Source: Lateolabrax maculatus
Lineage: Eukaryota; Chordata; Actinopteri; Acropomatiformes; Lateolabracidae
Length of the DNA: 64,000 nt
Direction: 5' to 3'
Assembly (NCBI GenBank): GCA_031216445.1
Contig: CM062204.1
Location: 10,966,501-11,030,500 of the forward strand
Positions 48,874 through 61,560 of this stretch are shown here, piece by piece (position 1 is the first letter of the stretch; each line of letters starts with the position of its first letter). The position numbers and the translations under genes are program-made. The notes below the pieces were generated by a model. That model was not told the origin of the DNA. It did no database searches and saw only the letters and a program-made list of their open reading frames with translations.

Positions 48874-51382
48874 CTTGCCTGGTGGGGGCCAGGGAGGGGT
48901 TCTTGCTCGGTGCACGCCATGTCAGGGAGGGCCGGCGTCTCGCTCCTCATGGTACCGTATGTTACCACTCTGCCTCCCTCATTCCTTCGCCTCATGTCTG
49001 TAACTTAACCTGGTGACGGAGGATAGGAGGGAGAGGAAGAAAGAAAAAAAAAATAGAAGAGGTTGGATGTAAATGCTGCCAAGAAAACAGGCCTTTTTCT
49101 ATTCTTTGGATGATTTGATTTCTTCCTGTGATTTTTCATTTTGCATGTTAATAGTTTGGTCTTTCATGTCATAGCCCTGATAAGTGTCCCAAAAGTTCTT
49201 TTTGCTACAGTACATTGTATTACCCGTGCTGCAAGCTCTGCCAAGAATGTCACTGTAATTTGAGTGTAAGTGGATTCCAAGAAATACACTTTTCCTGTTT
49301 CATTGAGTCGTTTTGCTTTCAGCGCTATTATGTCCTTCGTGCGAGCGAGGTGCTGGTGAAATTGTCTCTGTTTTTCTCTGGCTTGTGTCTTTTCGCATGG
49401 CACCTACAGTTACGGTTCACCTACAGTTCTCTTAATTCTCTTTCCATGTGTGTACGCACAGTGCGAAAAATAATGACGATTGCAAAGGGAGCTTTCATTT
49501 TGAAAAATATACCCCCCTTGACCACTCTGTGATACCATCTATTCAAACATAAACAGATAGATGTGTCTCTCTCCCTCTGTCTATGTCTCTATCCTTCCTC
49601 CTCAGTTGTTTTTTTTATATCTTCTAAATGTTTTTTTATTTCCAACTGCACATTGCTATACACAATGCCCATGTGTCACTCATAAAAGTCAATCACAGTA
49701 AGGGCAATTTAAATATACAAATTCTGGTTTCCACACGTTGTTTCTTATATATTTATTTCATTTTTTATTAATTCAAGCCTTTTTACTGACATTTTAGGTA
49801 TTTAAGAACCTAGTGCAGCCAAAAAGATGCAGTTCTCCCTGAATGATGTATAAACTAAGCTTTAGTCTTCCATCCTCGCCACGTTCCCTCCCTGCTTTGC
49901 TCCCTCCTCATCAGTATGGCAGTTGTGTTTGCTGAGCTGGCTTTTGATAGACTTAGGTTTGGTTTGGTCATCTGAGATTTGGTATTAGCTCTCTCTCTCT
50001 CTTTTTATTCTCCCTCTCTTCTTTTCTCTCTTTCCTTCCCTCCTCACCTCTCTCCTGTGGGTATTATTCAGATGCACCTTCAGACTGCGCTGAGACTGGA
50101 TGTGTGAGGGAGTGATGGAGGGATGGATGGAGGGAAGAAGGAGGGGCAGAGTGGGACAGAGGTTGAGGGGTATTAGACCCTTGAACACAGCTGGGACCCC
50201 TACTATCAAAGAGATGGTAATGACCGTCTGCTAGCATTAGAGAAGCTGGGATGAAAGAATGGCCAACAAACCCACTGAGAGAGGAGAGTTTGGCACTGTG
50301 TCGAGTGAGCACATAACCACCACTGCCACTTCTGTCTGCTGTGTCCAGGGAACTAATAAGTGAGACTAAATTTTGATAGATTTGCACTCTCTGCAAACGA
50401 TTTAAAAGGAAAAGGTCGAGAATAGAACTCAAAAAGTAATACTGCATGCATTCATGGAGGTGTCACAATTGTCAGATAGAACTATTGCTACAGTTATAAC
50501 TGTGTTTTGGCTTCTGGTGAGCCTTCAAAGTCAAACTTGACTTCCTGGATTGTATTTAATTTTTTCACCAGTACCCATAGCAACATGTCCACACCAACAC
50601 ATTACCGTGCCTTTTTTTTTTTTCAGCACAGTGCTATTTTTGGTCTGAACGCCTGCTAAGAACTTAGGCAAACAAACAGTCGGTAGAAGATCCCAGAAGT
50701 TGTGCAAGTAGTCATGTTTATGTTTAATCAGGGGAGGGTGGACCTACCCCTGCTTAGCTGAACCCACCTCCTGGCAGTTATTAGCCTTTAGGTAAAATAG
50801 AAGGGCTGCTTCCCACTCCTTAGTGCCTATTACCCATACCCCCTTGCAGCAGTCATTACCCGTGACAGGGGTCAAGAAAGGTTGTGGGCTAAGCACTCCA
50901 TCGTCTATAGAGTCAATAAAGGATTCAGGTCTGTCCACAGTGACCCTTACAGTGATCTATTTAGGCGAGAAAACAATGTGCATTTTTATGTTGGCAGTGT
51001 TTGAGAGGAGGTTTCACTAGTCAGCAGATTATGATCCATGTTGTGACTTGCTGACGCTTCTCCCAAAGTGGTTTGAAGTACAGTTAGATCTCTTCACAGT
51101 GTGTCTCCACTGAAAAAAAGTTGTTTATTTACAAAGGTGCAACCATGGACTGAAGAACAAACATTTTTTTCGGGTCCAGCTTTCAGCTTTACCGCCGGTA
51201 GCTGCAGCTCTCCACACAGTCCATGCAGGCTAAAATAATTTATCTCCTCATGCCCCCCCCCCTCAATCTTGCGCTCTCTGTGCATGTCGCTCCTCGTGCC
51301 CCCCGCCCCCAGCACTTGCTTCATTTGTTTGCTTTGAGGAGCTAAATCTTGTTTGCGCGTATTAATAAGTCAAGGCGGATTA

Positions 51383-51436
51383 CCCCCCCATCCCCCCCCC
51401 CCCCCCCCCATCCCCCCCCCCGCCGCCGCCGCCGCC
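51383..51436. repeat. poly-C tracts followed by (CCG)n
   Basis: C runs of 7, 18 (51392-51409) and 10 separated by AT, then five CCG units. Confidence 0.94.
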
Positions 51437-54082
51437 ACAGCCCTCACAGCGTCCTAGCCCTCTCTGCTTACATTGTGTTTGCAGCCGGGTGGCTGTGTTT
51501 GCAGAATGCCCCCCCTACCAGAAAGGCCTAGTGTGCTAGGCTAATTAGATTAATTCCGATGCCTGTAATGATTGCTCGCCATCTATTTTTAATGACTGGT
51601 GCATATCAAAGAGTAGTAAAGCAAGCTACCAGCGAAGCCTGCTCCCAGTCCCCCAGTGTGTCGGCACTGTAGGGGGCACTGGCTTAGTGTTAGAGTGTTA
51701 GCATATTGCCATTGTGTGTTTGTCCATGTGTCCTTGTGTGTACATTTGTGTCACTGCGGGGTAAGAAGGAACATGTGTTCAGCTTGGCAAACAAAAAAAA
51801 AAAACAGATAAATAAATCAGCATCCACTCGCTGACATGACATTGTGATTTTTTTCTGGTTGTGATAAACATACTTCTAGCTGTTGTTACATCCGGATGCT
51901 GCTCATACATATTGTTTTATTTTTTATTTTGGAGCAACTGGAAAATATAATGACGGCCGAGGTTAAGTTTTGCAGTAAAACAGATGCAGAACTAATTTAA
52001 AATCTGCATAAAGTAAACAGTATTAGTATTACCTTTTTTTTTTTGCTCTATTACTCCCATCTGATGTTTTTCTTCTTTTTCAAAACACATTCGGTTTTCC
52101 CATCTCGCTTTCACTCGTAGTAAATCAAAAAGGAAACCTTCCACATAGAATGTCATTAAGCATTAAGCCATGGCTTACACCTTGCCATCCCTGAGCATGT
52201 GTGTTCATCACCCCTCCTTATGCATTTGAGATGTTGCTCATCTTTAATAGATAGATCTAAGTCTCTTCCCTCTTTCTTCACCACTCTGTCTCTTGGCCCT
52301 GTAGAGGAGTATAAATATTTGAGAGGCAAGCAGTTCAAAAGTGGGGAAAAAGGGGCGTTTAGCAAAGCCATTTGGAAACACAAATCTGAAATAAGAGACT
52401 GTGAAGGGTAAAAGGGAATGGAAGGAAGGGCGTGAGATCATGAGGCAAGAACCAGAAGTCATTCAGAACAAGCCCTCCATATACATATCTCTCTCTCTCT
52501 CTCTACTGATTTTCTTCTTCTGTTCCTTTCTCTCATGCTGAATAAATACGTGCAACTAACAACTCTCACACACACAGGGTAGATTTCCATAAAATATTAA
52601 AGGAGGTGTTTCCTGTAATTATAGCACTGTTTGCCTCTGCCTCAAAGCCCGATCTGTAATTAAACAGGATTGCACACGAATATGCCAAAGCAAAGCACGC
52701 ACAAACACACCTCCACGCCCCCAGATACACACACACACACTGAGCGAGGTGCGGATTTGTGAGTCGATCGCTGTAATTCATACTCTCTCATAACACATGC
52801 TCAAATTTGTACACACACACACACACACTCAATGGACTCATTCATTCAAGTGCACATACAGATCAAGGCTTGGGCAAACACACCCCTTCCACATACAAAC
52901 ACACACACACACACACACACACATCTTTACCTCATTCCCACAAGAAAAAAAAAAAAAAATCAGGAGTCTGTAATATGCTATCTTTCCCAGACACCCTATT
53001 GTGATGTTATCTCCATAACTATCCATATATTGATCCACCTCCCTCCTTCCTCCTCTTTAATTCTCTCTCCATCTGCCCCACTCCCTCCCACCTCTCACCC
53101 ACCCAGCCCTTATCTAATCTGGCTATGCCACTAATGGCAGCCATTCCCAGCCATGAACAAGTGCCATAATGTGCTCTGGTAAGCCGTTATGATGTGAAAT
53201 GACCCTATTGATTGGCTTGCATCCCCACTGACAAAAAAGAAGTGGCGGCAGTCACTTATTACTGTTAATGAGCTGTGGGATGGGCCTTAAGTGGCACGGC
53301 ACACGTGCACACTCACACACACACACACGTAAACACCTGCATGTGCGTACAAATGCAGACTCGCACACTTTGCATAATTGTGAAGGCATTACTCCTACCT
53401 GTCTGTGTCCCACCACATTTCAGCTCGTTAGCGATGGGAGGTCCCACCGTGTGGGCGAGTGACGAGCTTTTAATGGCTGCCACTTGGCATTGTCATGTCG
53501 CGTTTTCGATGACTGTTGCATCTGTTTCTATTTTTGCGTCTGTTGTACACACCTGGTGTGTCTGCAATGAACACAGCAAAAGATTGCCACTTAGTCTGAC
53601 AAATGATACAAGCTTTTGCATTTTGAGTAAAGCGTGTTTCAGCACAGAAGCCCAGATGTGAGTGGATGTAGACAGTGTAATAGGAGCTGTAGCAGCGGTA
53701 AGTGTAATGATGGCCAAAACAAAACTGGGAGGTTTGGTTAGACACCAGTGTGTCGAGGCCACAGGCGTAGATCTGACTCTGACACTGTGCCGTGTAGACA
53801 GAGGAAGGGTGTGTATGCCAAGCTGCTTTATGAATGAGGGGAATCTTCTTCTTGCTTATGTGTGTGTACGTACGCGGCCGCCTCGTGTTTTCCGAGTTGG
53901 CAGTGCCTCCTGGGGATAATCCATGGGACACATCCAATCAGCCGCAGTGCATGTGCGACACATGTTTTTTTATTCAATCTTCTTGTCTTTTCATCTTCCG
54001 CCACCACCAGAACGCTTCCTGCTATTTTCTTCCCAGCTCGGGACAAACGAATAACAGATGTGAGAGTTTGGAACGTAACCCG

Positions 54083-54107
54083 CCCCCCCCCCCCCCCCCC
54101 CCCCCCC
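54083..54107. repeat. poly-C tract, 25 C
   Basis: Uninterrupted C homopolymer, followed by pyrimidine-rich DNA to about 54195. Confidence 0.95.
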
Positions 54108-55036
54108 TTCACCTCTCCCCTTCCCCTCCTCCTGTGCTGTGACTAGCCTGCGACAACCTTTGCACTCTCTCCTCTCTCCCTCTTTCCCGCTCTTTTGTTT
54201 CCCCGAAGCCTGCCCATCCCTTGTCCGCTATGTGGGGACATAAAGCTGCACCCTAATCTCCCACCCGCTCCCACTGGATGACTATGCATCATATTCTGAG
54301 GCTGTTTGCCTCTTTTGTGTGTGACATGGATAATTTTAGTGTAGACGTGGCTCAGTCCTTCAGGTCCCCCGTCTACACAGTGAATCAGAGATTTATTTAA
54401 TTTATGGGAATGGCAAGTCAGCATGGATTCGAAGAATAACTGTGTCATACAGTTGCTTTTGCATTTCATTGAGACACATCATTTATTTCAGTGGGACTCT
54501 TAAGGGGAACAGCTACAGGAAGGGCTGTGGAAAGTAAAGCAAAGCAAAGCGCTTTGGACGAGAAGTGGAGTCACACTGTAATGAAAAATAATTCGCATTT
54601 TTAGCAAACAGTTTAATAACTGATCAGAAACAGAAACATGTTTCAACATCAGGATTTTTAGTTTTATTTCTTAAGTTTTGAACAGATATATCAGGTATCT
54701 TCACTCAAATTTTCCCATACAAATCAATCAAGAACTTTAGCAATTAAACTATAATTCAATACATTTGCTTATTTATTAGATCCTCAAACGAATAAATCAA
54801 TGGCGTATCAATGTTGCATACTTGAAAAGATTTATTTATGCAAGGCTGCGGCTGGAACAGAGGATATAGCGGGGTGTCTGGGAAGAGTCAATATTTTCAT
54901 ATGTAAGCCTGTGAAATTAATGACCTAATATCTGCAATGAGAAAGCTCGTTTTAAAGGCATAATCCTCTCCCTGTTTCTTGGGAAGACAAGAGCAACTGA
55001 ATCAATGAAGGTTTAGGCTCTGGGAAATTATAACTG

Positions 55037-55038
<2 letters not shown>

Positions 55039-55068
<30 letters not shown>
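55039..55068. repeat. (CA)n microsatellite
   Basis: Pure CA run. Confidence 0.94.
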
Positions 55069-55071
<3 letters not shown>

Positions 55072-55596
55072 CTGTCTACATACCAGCCTGGTATGCCAGA
55101 CCCGCTGCAAGAGAGTGTATTTTTATTTAATCACACAAAATGACAGCCTGTGACCATAAGTACTATTAAATTGGTATTAATGTTCTTTAAGTTCTTAAGG
55201 TGAAAGGAACTGATTAAATAAAATTTTACCTACAGCCTTATTTCTGTGTGGAAGAAAAAGCAGCACATGACATTTGGCAGTTCTTAAAAGTAGCAATCAG
55301 TTACTGTATTAAATCCGAAGGCCAAATACGAGGGGAAATTGTACCTGTGCTTTATATAGTGAAAACACATGTTGAAGGAGTGATTTCTAATTTTACTGTA
55401 ATGTGCTCCAGTTCACAAACTGTACACTTTCAGAATTCATTCTCAGATTGTGAAGCAGAGCTTTTTTCTTTTTTATTCTGAGGGCTCATTTATTTAGGGC
55501 TGTGAAACTTCGTATGCAACCCTTACCAAGCTTATTGGTTACAATGCCAGGAAAGACAAAGACTCCTTTGCATTCATCAAAGCGCAGTAGTTTCCT

Positions 55597-55598
<2 letters not shown>

Positions 55599-55629
<31 letters not shown>
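55599..55629. repeat. (CA)n microsatellite
   Basis: Pure CA run. Confidence 0.94.
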
Positions 55630-55633
<4 letters not shown>

Positions 55634-58242
55634 TAGCCACACTCACACACTCAGAATTAAAATGCCATTACTTAGTAGGAACAGAGGAGCTCAACAAGAC
55701 AGAGGAGACAGGAAAAGGGGAAAAAGAGAGACCAAAATGGTACTTAATTCTTTCATTATCCAAATGAATGAAAATCACATCAATGCATGAAGACAAGGCC
55801 GTGCATCTGTCTCAAAATTAACTCACCAATTATGTGAGGAAGCTAATGAAGGCAGAGGCTCAGTGTGGCCATAGCTCGCAGCCGTCAAAAGGCTTTTGAT
55901 TCCATTTGAGGGAAAGACCTCTGAGGGCAGTTTGGTCCGGTGCCAGCTGACCTTCTTTATCTGACCTCTGACCTCCGTAGTGGCTCGGGAACTGGGCTGA
56001 TAGCTGATTTGTTGGCACACCGATAGCCCAGAGAAAGAGGGAGAGAGTATGTGTGTGTGTGTGTGTGTTCTTTAAAATCTTGTTTTCACTGAACTTCTTA
56101 GTACTTGGTATAGATATTCATAAGAATTACGTGCTGGTTGGATGACTTGTTAACAGCGTTGAAGTCTTGCAGCGCAGTGACCCTGCACTCATGCGATGTG
56201 AGTGCCAACACTGTGTCTCCACACCATGTTTTAGTATCCATAGGAGGCCACAGCGGCGGAGGAAAATAGAAAGAATAGGATCGTAGGGGGCATGTAGAGG
56301 ACAATCATTAGACAGCACAGAAGGAGGGATGAGGAGAGGCGGCTGGGTGTGAGAGGAAGAGAGCAGCAAGCTCAGTGGTCCCCGAGCATCTGGCAACGCG
56401 TCGCGGGGAGCCACGGTCCCTGTCATTAATAGTGATGAAATCATTTAAGCCATCAGGACTAAACGAGCCAGTTAAGAGACACTCAACGCTACACTTCTGT
56501 CTTGAGACAGAGAGGCATCGCCTGCATTCGCTGCTGGCATTATGGAGAGGGTGTAGAAGTACATTATCTATGTACACATCAAAATTATTTTAAATAGCGT
56601 GTTTTGAATTTCAAACTTAGTAGTGATTATAACTAACATAATTCGACACAAGCATCAAGAATAACACAACTCAACAATCACTAAGGTTTAAATTCACAAC
56701 AAGCTGTTTACATTTATTTGGTTTGTGCCACAACCCGTAAACCTTGTGGTGCTTTTTTGCTAAAAAACTGTATCTTGTTTAAATGGAGGCCTATTGTGTT
56801 GACATGAGGACCACAGGGCTGAAAAGCATTATCAGCTCACCACTAAATGAGTAAAGCAGTAAATGTGCTTCTTTTTATATCAAGTTCCAGCCTCAGCAGC
56901 AGCTCTGCTGAAACAGTTTGAACAACAAACAGGTCAATTATCTAGTTCAGGCACTACCTGTACATTAACGCCATGTTCTCTGATGTATGTGCAGTATGTC
57001 AGTGAGTATTCTGCATTCAATTTTTTGTGTGTGAAAGGAACATAAACTGCGCATGAGTCTGTATGATAGAATTTGGTGTAATCAAGCAACAAACTGTATT
57101 ACTGGTGTGCCACAATTTACAAGAGATGTGCCATCATTAGAGCTGTAGCGAGTGGAGAACCAAACCACTGGCTAAATCTGCCATGAAATACTAGACTGCT
57201 GCAATAAAACCTGAGCATCTGCACCAAACTGGAAACAGATGAACCCCGTCAAGGATACATTGTGCTTTTTTCCCCTCCTTGTTTCCTACGAGGCTGCGGG
57301 TCTTCTCTGGATGAGTGGTGAGAATTGTGATTTTGTGCATAATTACGTGTGTTGATGTGTGTGCACACTGCGCAGCATATGTTGATGGTGTGTGTGTGAG
57401 AGTGTGCACACTGGTGTACTCTTGTCGGCCTCTGTGTGTATCATGTTATGGCCTACAAAAGTACCGAGGCCACAAAGGAAATCCATTGCCAACAACAGCA
57501 CAGCTACTGGCAAGGAGCCATACCACCCCAGAGGCTTATGGGATAGGGTTTACAACCAGAGACAAAGTGTAGGAGGGTGAAATCTGTAAGGGTCACCCTG
57601 TGTTATACTGTATATAGTGTCCAGTCCATTTCCCAGCCTTCCTAGAATTCCATATTTCTCCCATTTCTCAATAATAACTGTTTTCATCTTGTACATGTGG
57701 AGATAAAAAGCATCGTTCGGCCTATAGGCTGCTCTGCTCTCGTTGTACAAATCAGGCTATTAATACCAAGTATAACACTGATGTAGAGCAGAGTACCAGA
57801 GATTTATAGACTACATTAGGAGTCAGACGAGAACATTATGGTGCTTATTGTGAATTAGGGCATGGGCTCTCTGCCTTGTTTGCTCCTGGGGAGAGGTTGT
57901 GATATCGCGTTACTTCCTCAAACCCCTCACTCAGAGGGGACAAGTGTGCTTTTTCCATCTCAGTCCCAGACAACTTATTTCCAGTGTGTTGGCTTTTCGT
58001 TATATAATGATATTTGATCGTTGGAAGGCCATGCTGGATGGCTGGTTACACTATACAGATGTACAATGGTGATTGGTTTATTAGCCTTATAAACATAATA
58101 ATGTGGTGTGTTTGCGTCTTTGGAAAAGCAGGGTTGTCTTTTTTATTCTCCTGGTGGCTCAGTTGGATGACGTGTTATGTTTGTGGTAATTCATCTGAGT
58201 CAGTGTTAATAGCGGACATACATTTTCTAATGGCATAATGTA

Positions 58243-58288
58243 GAATCTGAACCCGGAGCCAGAAACCACCACCCTCACCACTAAGCTA
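58243..58288 (-). repeat. tRNA-like (SINE) promoter remnant
   Basis: On the minus strand, TAGCTTAGTGG (58278-58288) matches a pol III A box and GGGTTCAGATTC (58243-58254) approximates a B box. The two are 23 nt apart, closer than in an intact tRNA. No cloverleaf closes, so this is a decayed tRNA-derived SINE or tRNA pseudogene fragment, not a functional tRNA. Confidence 0.35.
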
Positions 58289-60779
58289 GCCTCTCTCCCT
58301 CTCCTTTGTCTTGTCATCCTTTTCTTCCCCTTCTCTCCAGTGAGCATCAGTGCTGCCTGTTGTCAGCGGCGGTGCCGTCTATTGACAGAGCAGTACATTC
58401 TAGACATATCTGGGGGATTAAGTTGCAAATTTAAGCAATGGGAAAATCAATGGGTTCCTCTTTTAATTCATGAGAAAGGCTGTCACTGTGAAAAAACAGT
58501 AGGGAGACGTGGCTGTAGATCTGTAGAATGTAGATCACATTCATGCAGGGAGAAGCAGAGGAGGAGGAGGAAATCTCTCCATCAAATGGGGGCAAGGCTG
58601 ACTGTGACATGCCGGAGATAAAACCACTGGAGAAAAAATAGATCCCTTGTATCTACCTTTATCAGTGCTGCCATTCGTTTGACTGGTCTTTCATAGACTA
58701 ACGGCTGAATATTTGAATGCGATAGACTTTCATTTTCTTTATCAGAAAGCAATTTACTCTGGCTTGGGAGCAGGAGTGTGTTTCTTGTATTTTTAAGTCC
58801 ATGTAAAAACATTAGTAGTCAGCAGTGTTGGGAGAGGCTGCTGCAAAGGTTTTAAGTACTACCTGGACTCTCAGCCAATGAAAACAGGTATCTGCGTGCA
58901 CAGATGTATAATTTCACTCTTGCCAGGGATTTTTTTCTCTTAGAAATGCGAAGTCACCCAGCCCCTTTGTTTTTATCTATAGAGATTCCAATCACAGATT
59001 CTGTTTTGCCACCAGAAAGCTATTTCTATTGAAGGGTTATGTGAGGAAGAAGAAAAATCAACCTTGCATTGATTGCAGAAAAAAAAAACATTATTTTCTC
59101 AAACACAAGTCACCTAATTCCAGAACATTGGACATTTCTGGCAAACATTCAGTCAAGTCATCACATCCCTGTGTTTTATGACTCCTCTAAACAAGTCGTG
59201 TTCATCCCCAGGTTACACTCTGATACTGTGTATCCCCTGCTGACTTCAGGGAATTTGATTTTTTTTAATGAACGGCTCAATATCTAATTCATTAAAGTGC
59301 CTGTTTTATTTGATGCATTTTCCTTACTCCAGCCGAACCAAGGGAGCAAGCCAGGGGATGAGGGGAGATGGCACTGTTGATGGACGTCCAGTTGGACACA
59401 CAAAGTGCTCCGAGTGTGTGCCGGCATGTGTCCCTCGGAGAGACTCGGGGGCTCCGGTCGATTGTGGCTCCTCTCCACAGGGGCTGAGAGCGGGAGTTTT
59501 ACTCTGTTTGACTGCTGAAGGACGGTAGCTGTAATTGGCCTCGCACACACTCTCTCCCGTCATTAGAGGCAGGCCAAGAGGCAGGCTTAGCAGTCGGTGT
59601 GGGGCCCACTGCCACTGCTTTCTCTTTCTCTCTAGGCATCTATCTGGCAGTGAAAAACATAAGGATGCATGTTAAGCTGCATTAGAAATGTTGCCCATGT
59701 CTCCCTTTTGTGTGTGTATGTGTTGAGACTGACCATTAACACCAGTACGAGTAGACATCTCACAGTTTATAGGCCGCTGCTCACACTTATTTCAGATGCT
59801 TTTCATTCATTGGCTGGACTGGATGAGGGGGGGCATCATGAGAACTGACAACAACTGTGGCTTGAGAGTCAATCGATGGATTCATGCGGCCTTTCTGACC
59901 TCCCCCATATCATCATATTTTTGGTTTTCATCTATTCTGAAGAAAAGGTTTTACTCATAAACCTTGATAATAAACCTCTTAGTGGCGAAGCAGTTTCCAT
60001 GCTTGGGCCTGCCGTGGAAACAGCGGCAGTAAGTCGAGACCCCCGCATTTTGCGTGCATTGTCTCCGCCCGGGTAAGCCCACATACCCGCTCCTCGATTT
60101 GGTGCGACCACACGTCGACAAACCGTTTTCCACCACCATCTCATCTTTGTAGGTCCAGTCTGGGCACATAACAGTATGTATCCTCTGCTGCTCTGTGATT
60201 AGCATGTCTCTCGTTTAGCAGCTCCTCTGTGGTCCTCTCTGATCAACTGTCTGATCTCTGCATAGATCTCACTCTCTAAGCAGACACACTCATCGCTCTC
60301 CAAGACACACGTACAGTAGCAACAGATACAAGACGTATAATAGAAACATGCATTGCATAATATAAAAAACAGGAAATCTGATATACAGTAGGTTCCAACC
60401 TGAAGAGAAAAAAAGTATAGAGAGAAAAGGTGTAATAAAGTGAAAAAGAGGGCCTTGGTGGAAATATGAAGGGGTCAAAATAAGAGTGGAAGGGGCTCCC
60501 AGGCGAGGGCCTGGAGGGGCGGCTGGGGATGTGTCAGGTGCATGAGCCGCGCTCAGCACTGGCCAGTGTTGTTGTTACACCGAGGGCAGCGCCACAAGTC
60601 CGAAAGTATTGATTTCCCGCCTTGTCGAGAGGCAGAGAACTGTCATGTGGAGAGCACTGACCTTGGTACACACACTAAGACAACTATTCCCCCCGGCCCC
60701 CCACGGCACAGAGAGGCGAGAAGAGAGGAGCAGATGCAAGACACAGCAGCGGCAAGCAACAAACAACAATGAGCTACCG

Positions 60780-61560
60780 AGTCTCCTGCGGGGGGGGGGG
60801 GGGGGGGGGGGGGGGGCTGGTGGTGGAGGAGGAAGAGGAAGAAGAGAGAGGAGGTGAGCTTGAGAGGAAGAGAGGAAGAAAAGGAGTGGAAAGAGAGAAA
60901 GCTTTCAGAAAAAAAAAAAAGTAGGAGCAGGAAGCAAGAGAGAGAGAGAGAGAAAGAGAGAGAGAGTGTGGAGCTAACAGTCAAAGCCAGGGCCAGTTCC
61001 CCTGAGTTGTCAGTGGGCAGCCCAGTGTCTGGTTATCACGCTGTTTGAAATGACAATGGCTTGACTTGTATTTTCCTCCTGAGACCCAACTCAGATCTAT
61101 AAGCCAGAGGGAGGGGAGGGAAGGGGGGGAGGCGAGGGGTGGGTTAGAAGAGCCCAGAAAAGAAAAGGCTGGTCATAAAAGGAGACGATAGAAGAGAGGG
61201 AGGGGGGGGGGGGATGTAGGAAATAGTATGAGGGAAAGGATGACAAAAAGAAAAGTGAGGGGGGAAAAGGAGCAAGAGATTGACTCCGTATCACTGCTGT
61301 AGTTGCAGCCTTTGACGTGTGCAGAGCGAGACAGGGAGGAAGGAAGAGAAAGAAGGCGGCGGCGGCGGCAGCAGCTCAAGTGAAATGTTTTTCATGTGGA
61401 AGCTCCATCAGGATTTGACAACAAAAAGGGCTCCCTGTCACCTGCAGCTACACGGCGGGGCTCATCCCCAGTCACTCCGGAGAGCAGCGCGCAGACACAG
61501 ACGGAGAAAGTACAGCCTACAAAGAGCTCTCCCTGGGTTAGATCAGGGTGACAGACACTT
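60780..61560 (+). promoter_or_regulatory. GC/GA-rich, promoter-like block in the bnc2 intron
   Basis: The block runs from a 27-G homopolymer (60790-60816) through a purine-rich stretch (60817-60966) to a (GGC)n tract (61355-61369). CpG-containing sequence surrounds 61453-61505. The layout, with a purine-rich leader before an ATG (61385), resembles the bnc2 first exon at 30.7-31.0 kb. The frame from that ATG runs about 77 codons (MFFMWKLHQ...) without recognisable similarity. It could be an intronic alternative promoter or only low-complexity sequence. Confidence 0.25.
60790..60816. repeat. poly-G tract, 27 G
   Basis: Uninterrupted G homopolymer at the left edge of the promoter-like block. 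Confidence 0.95.

Noticed and set aside
48539..49003. 154-codon open frame over TG arrays
   Set aside because: Cys-Val repeats from (TG)n dominate; similar His-Thr or Cys-Val frames near 3.2, 37.5, 40.3, 43.7 and 48.7 kb were dismissed for the same reason.
59876..60124. Open frame and CpG-rich patch with GGCA|GTAAGT
   Set aside because: Short frame with no family match. It might be a conserved non-coding element, but I have no second line of evidence.
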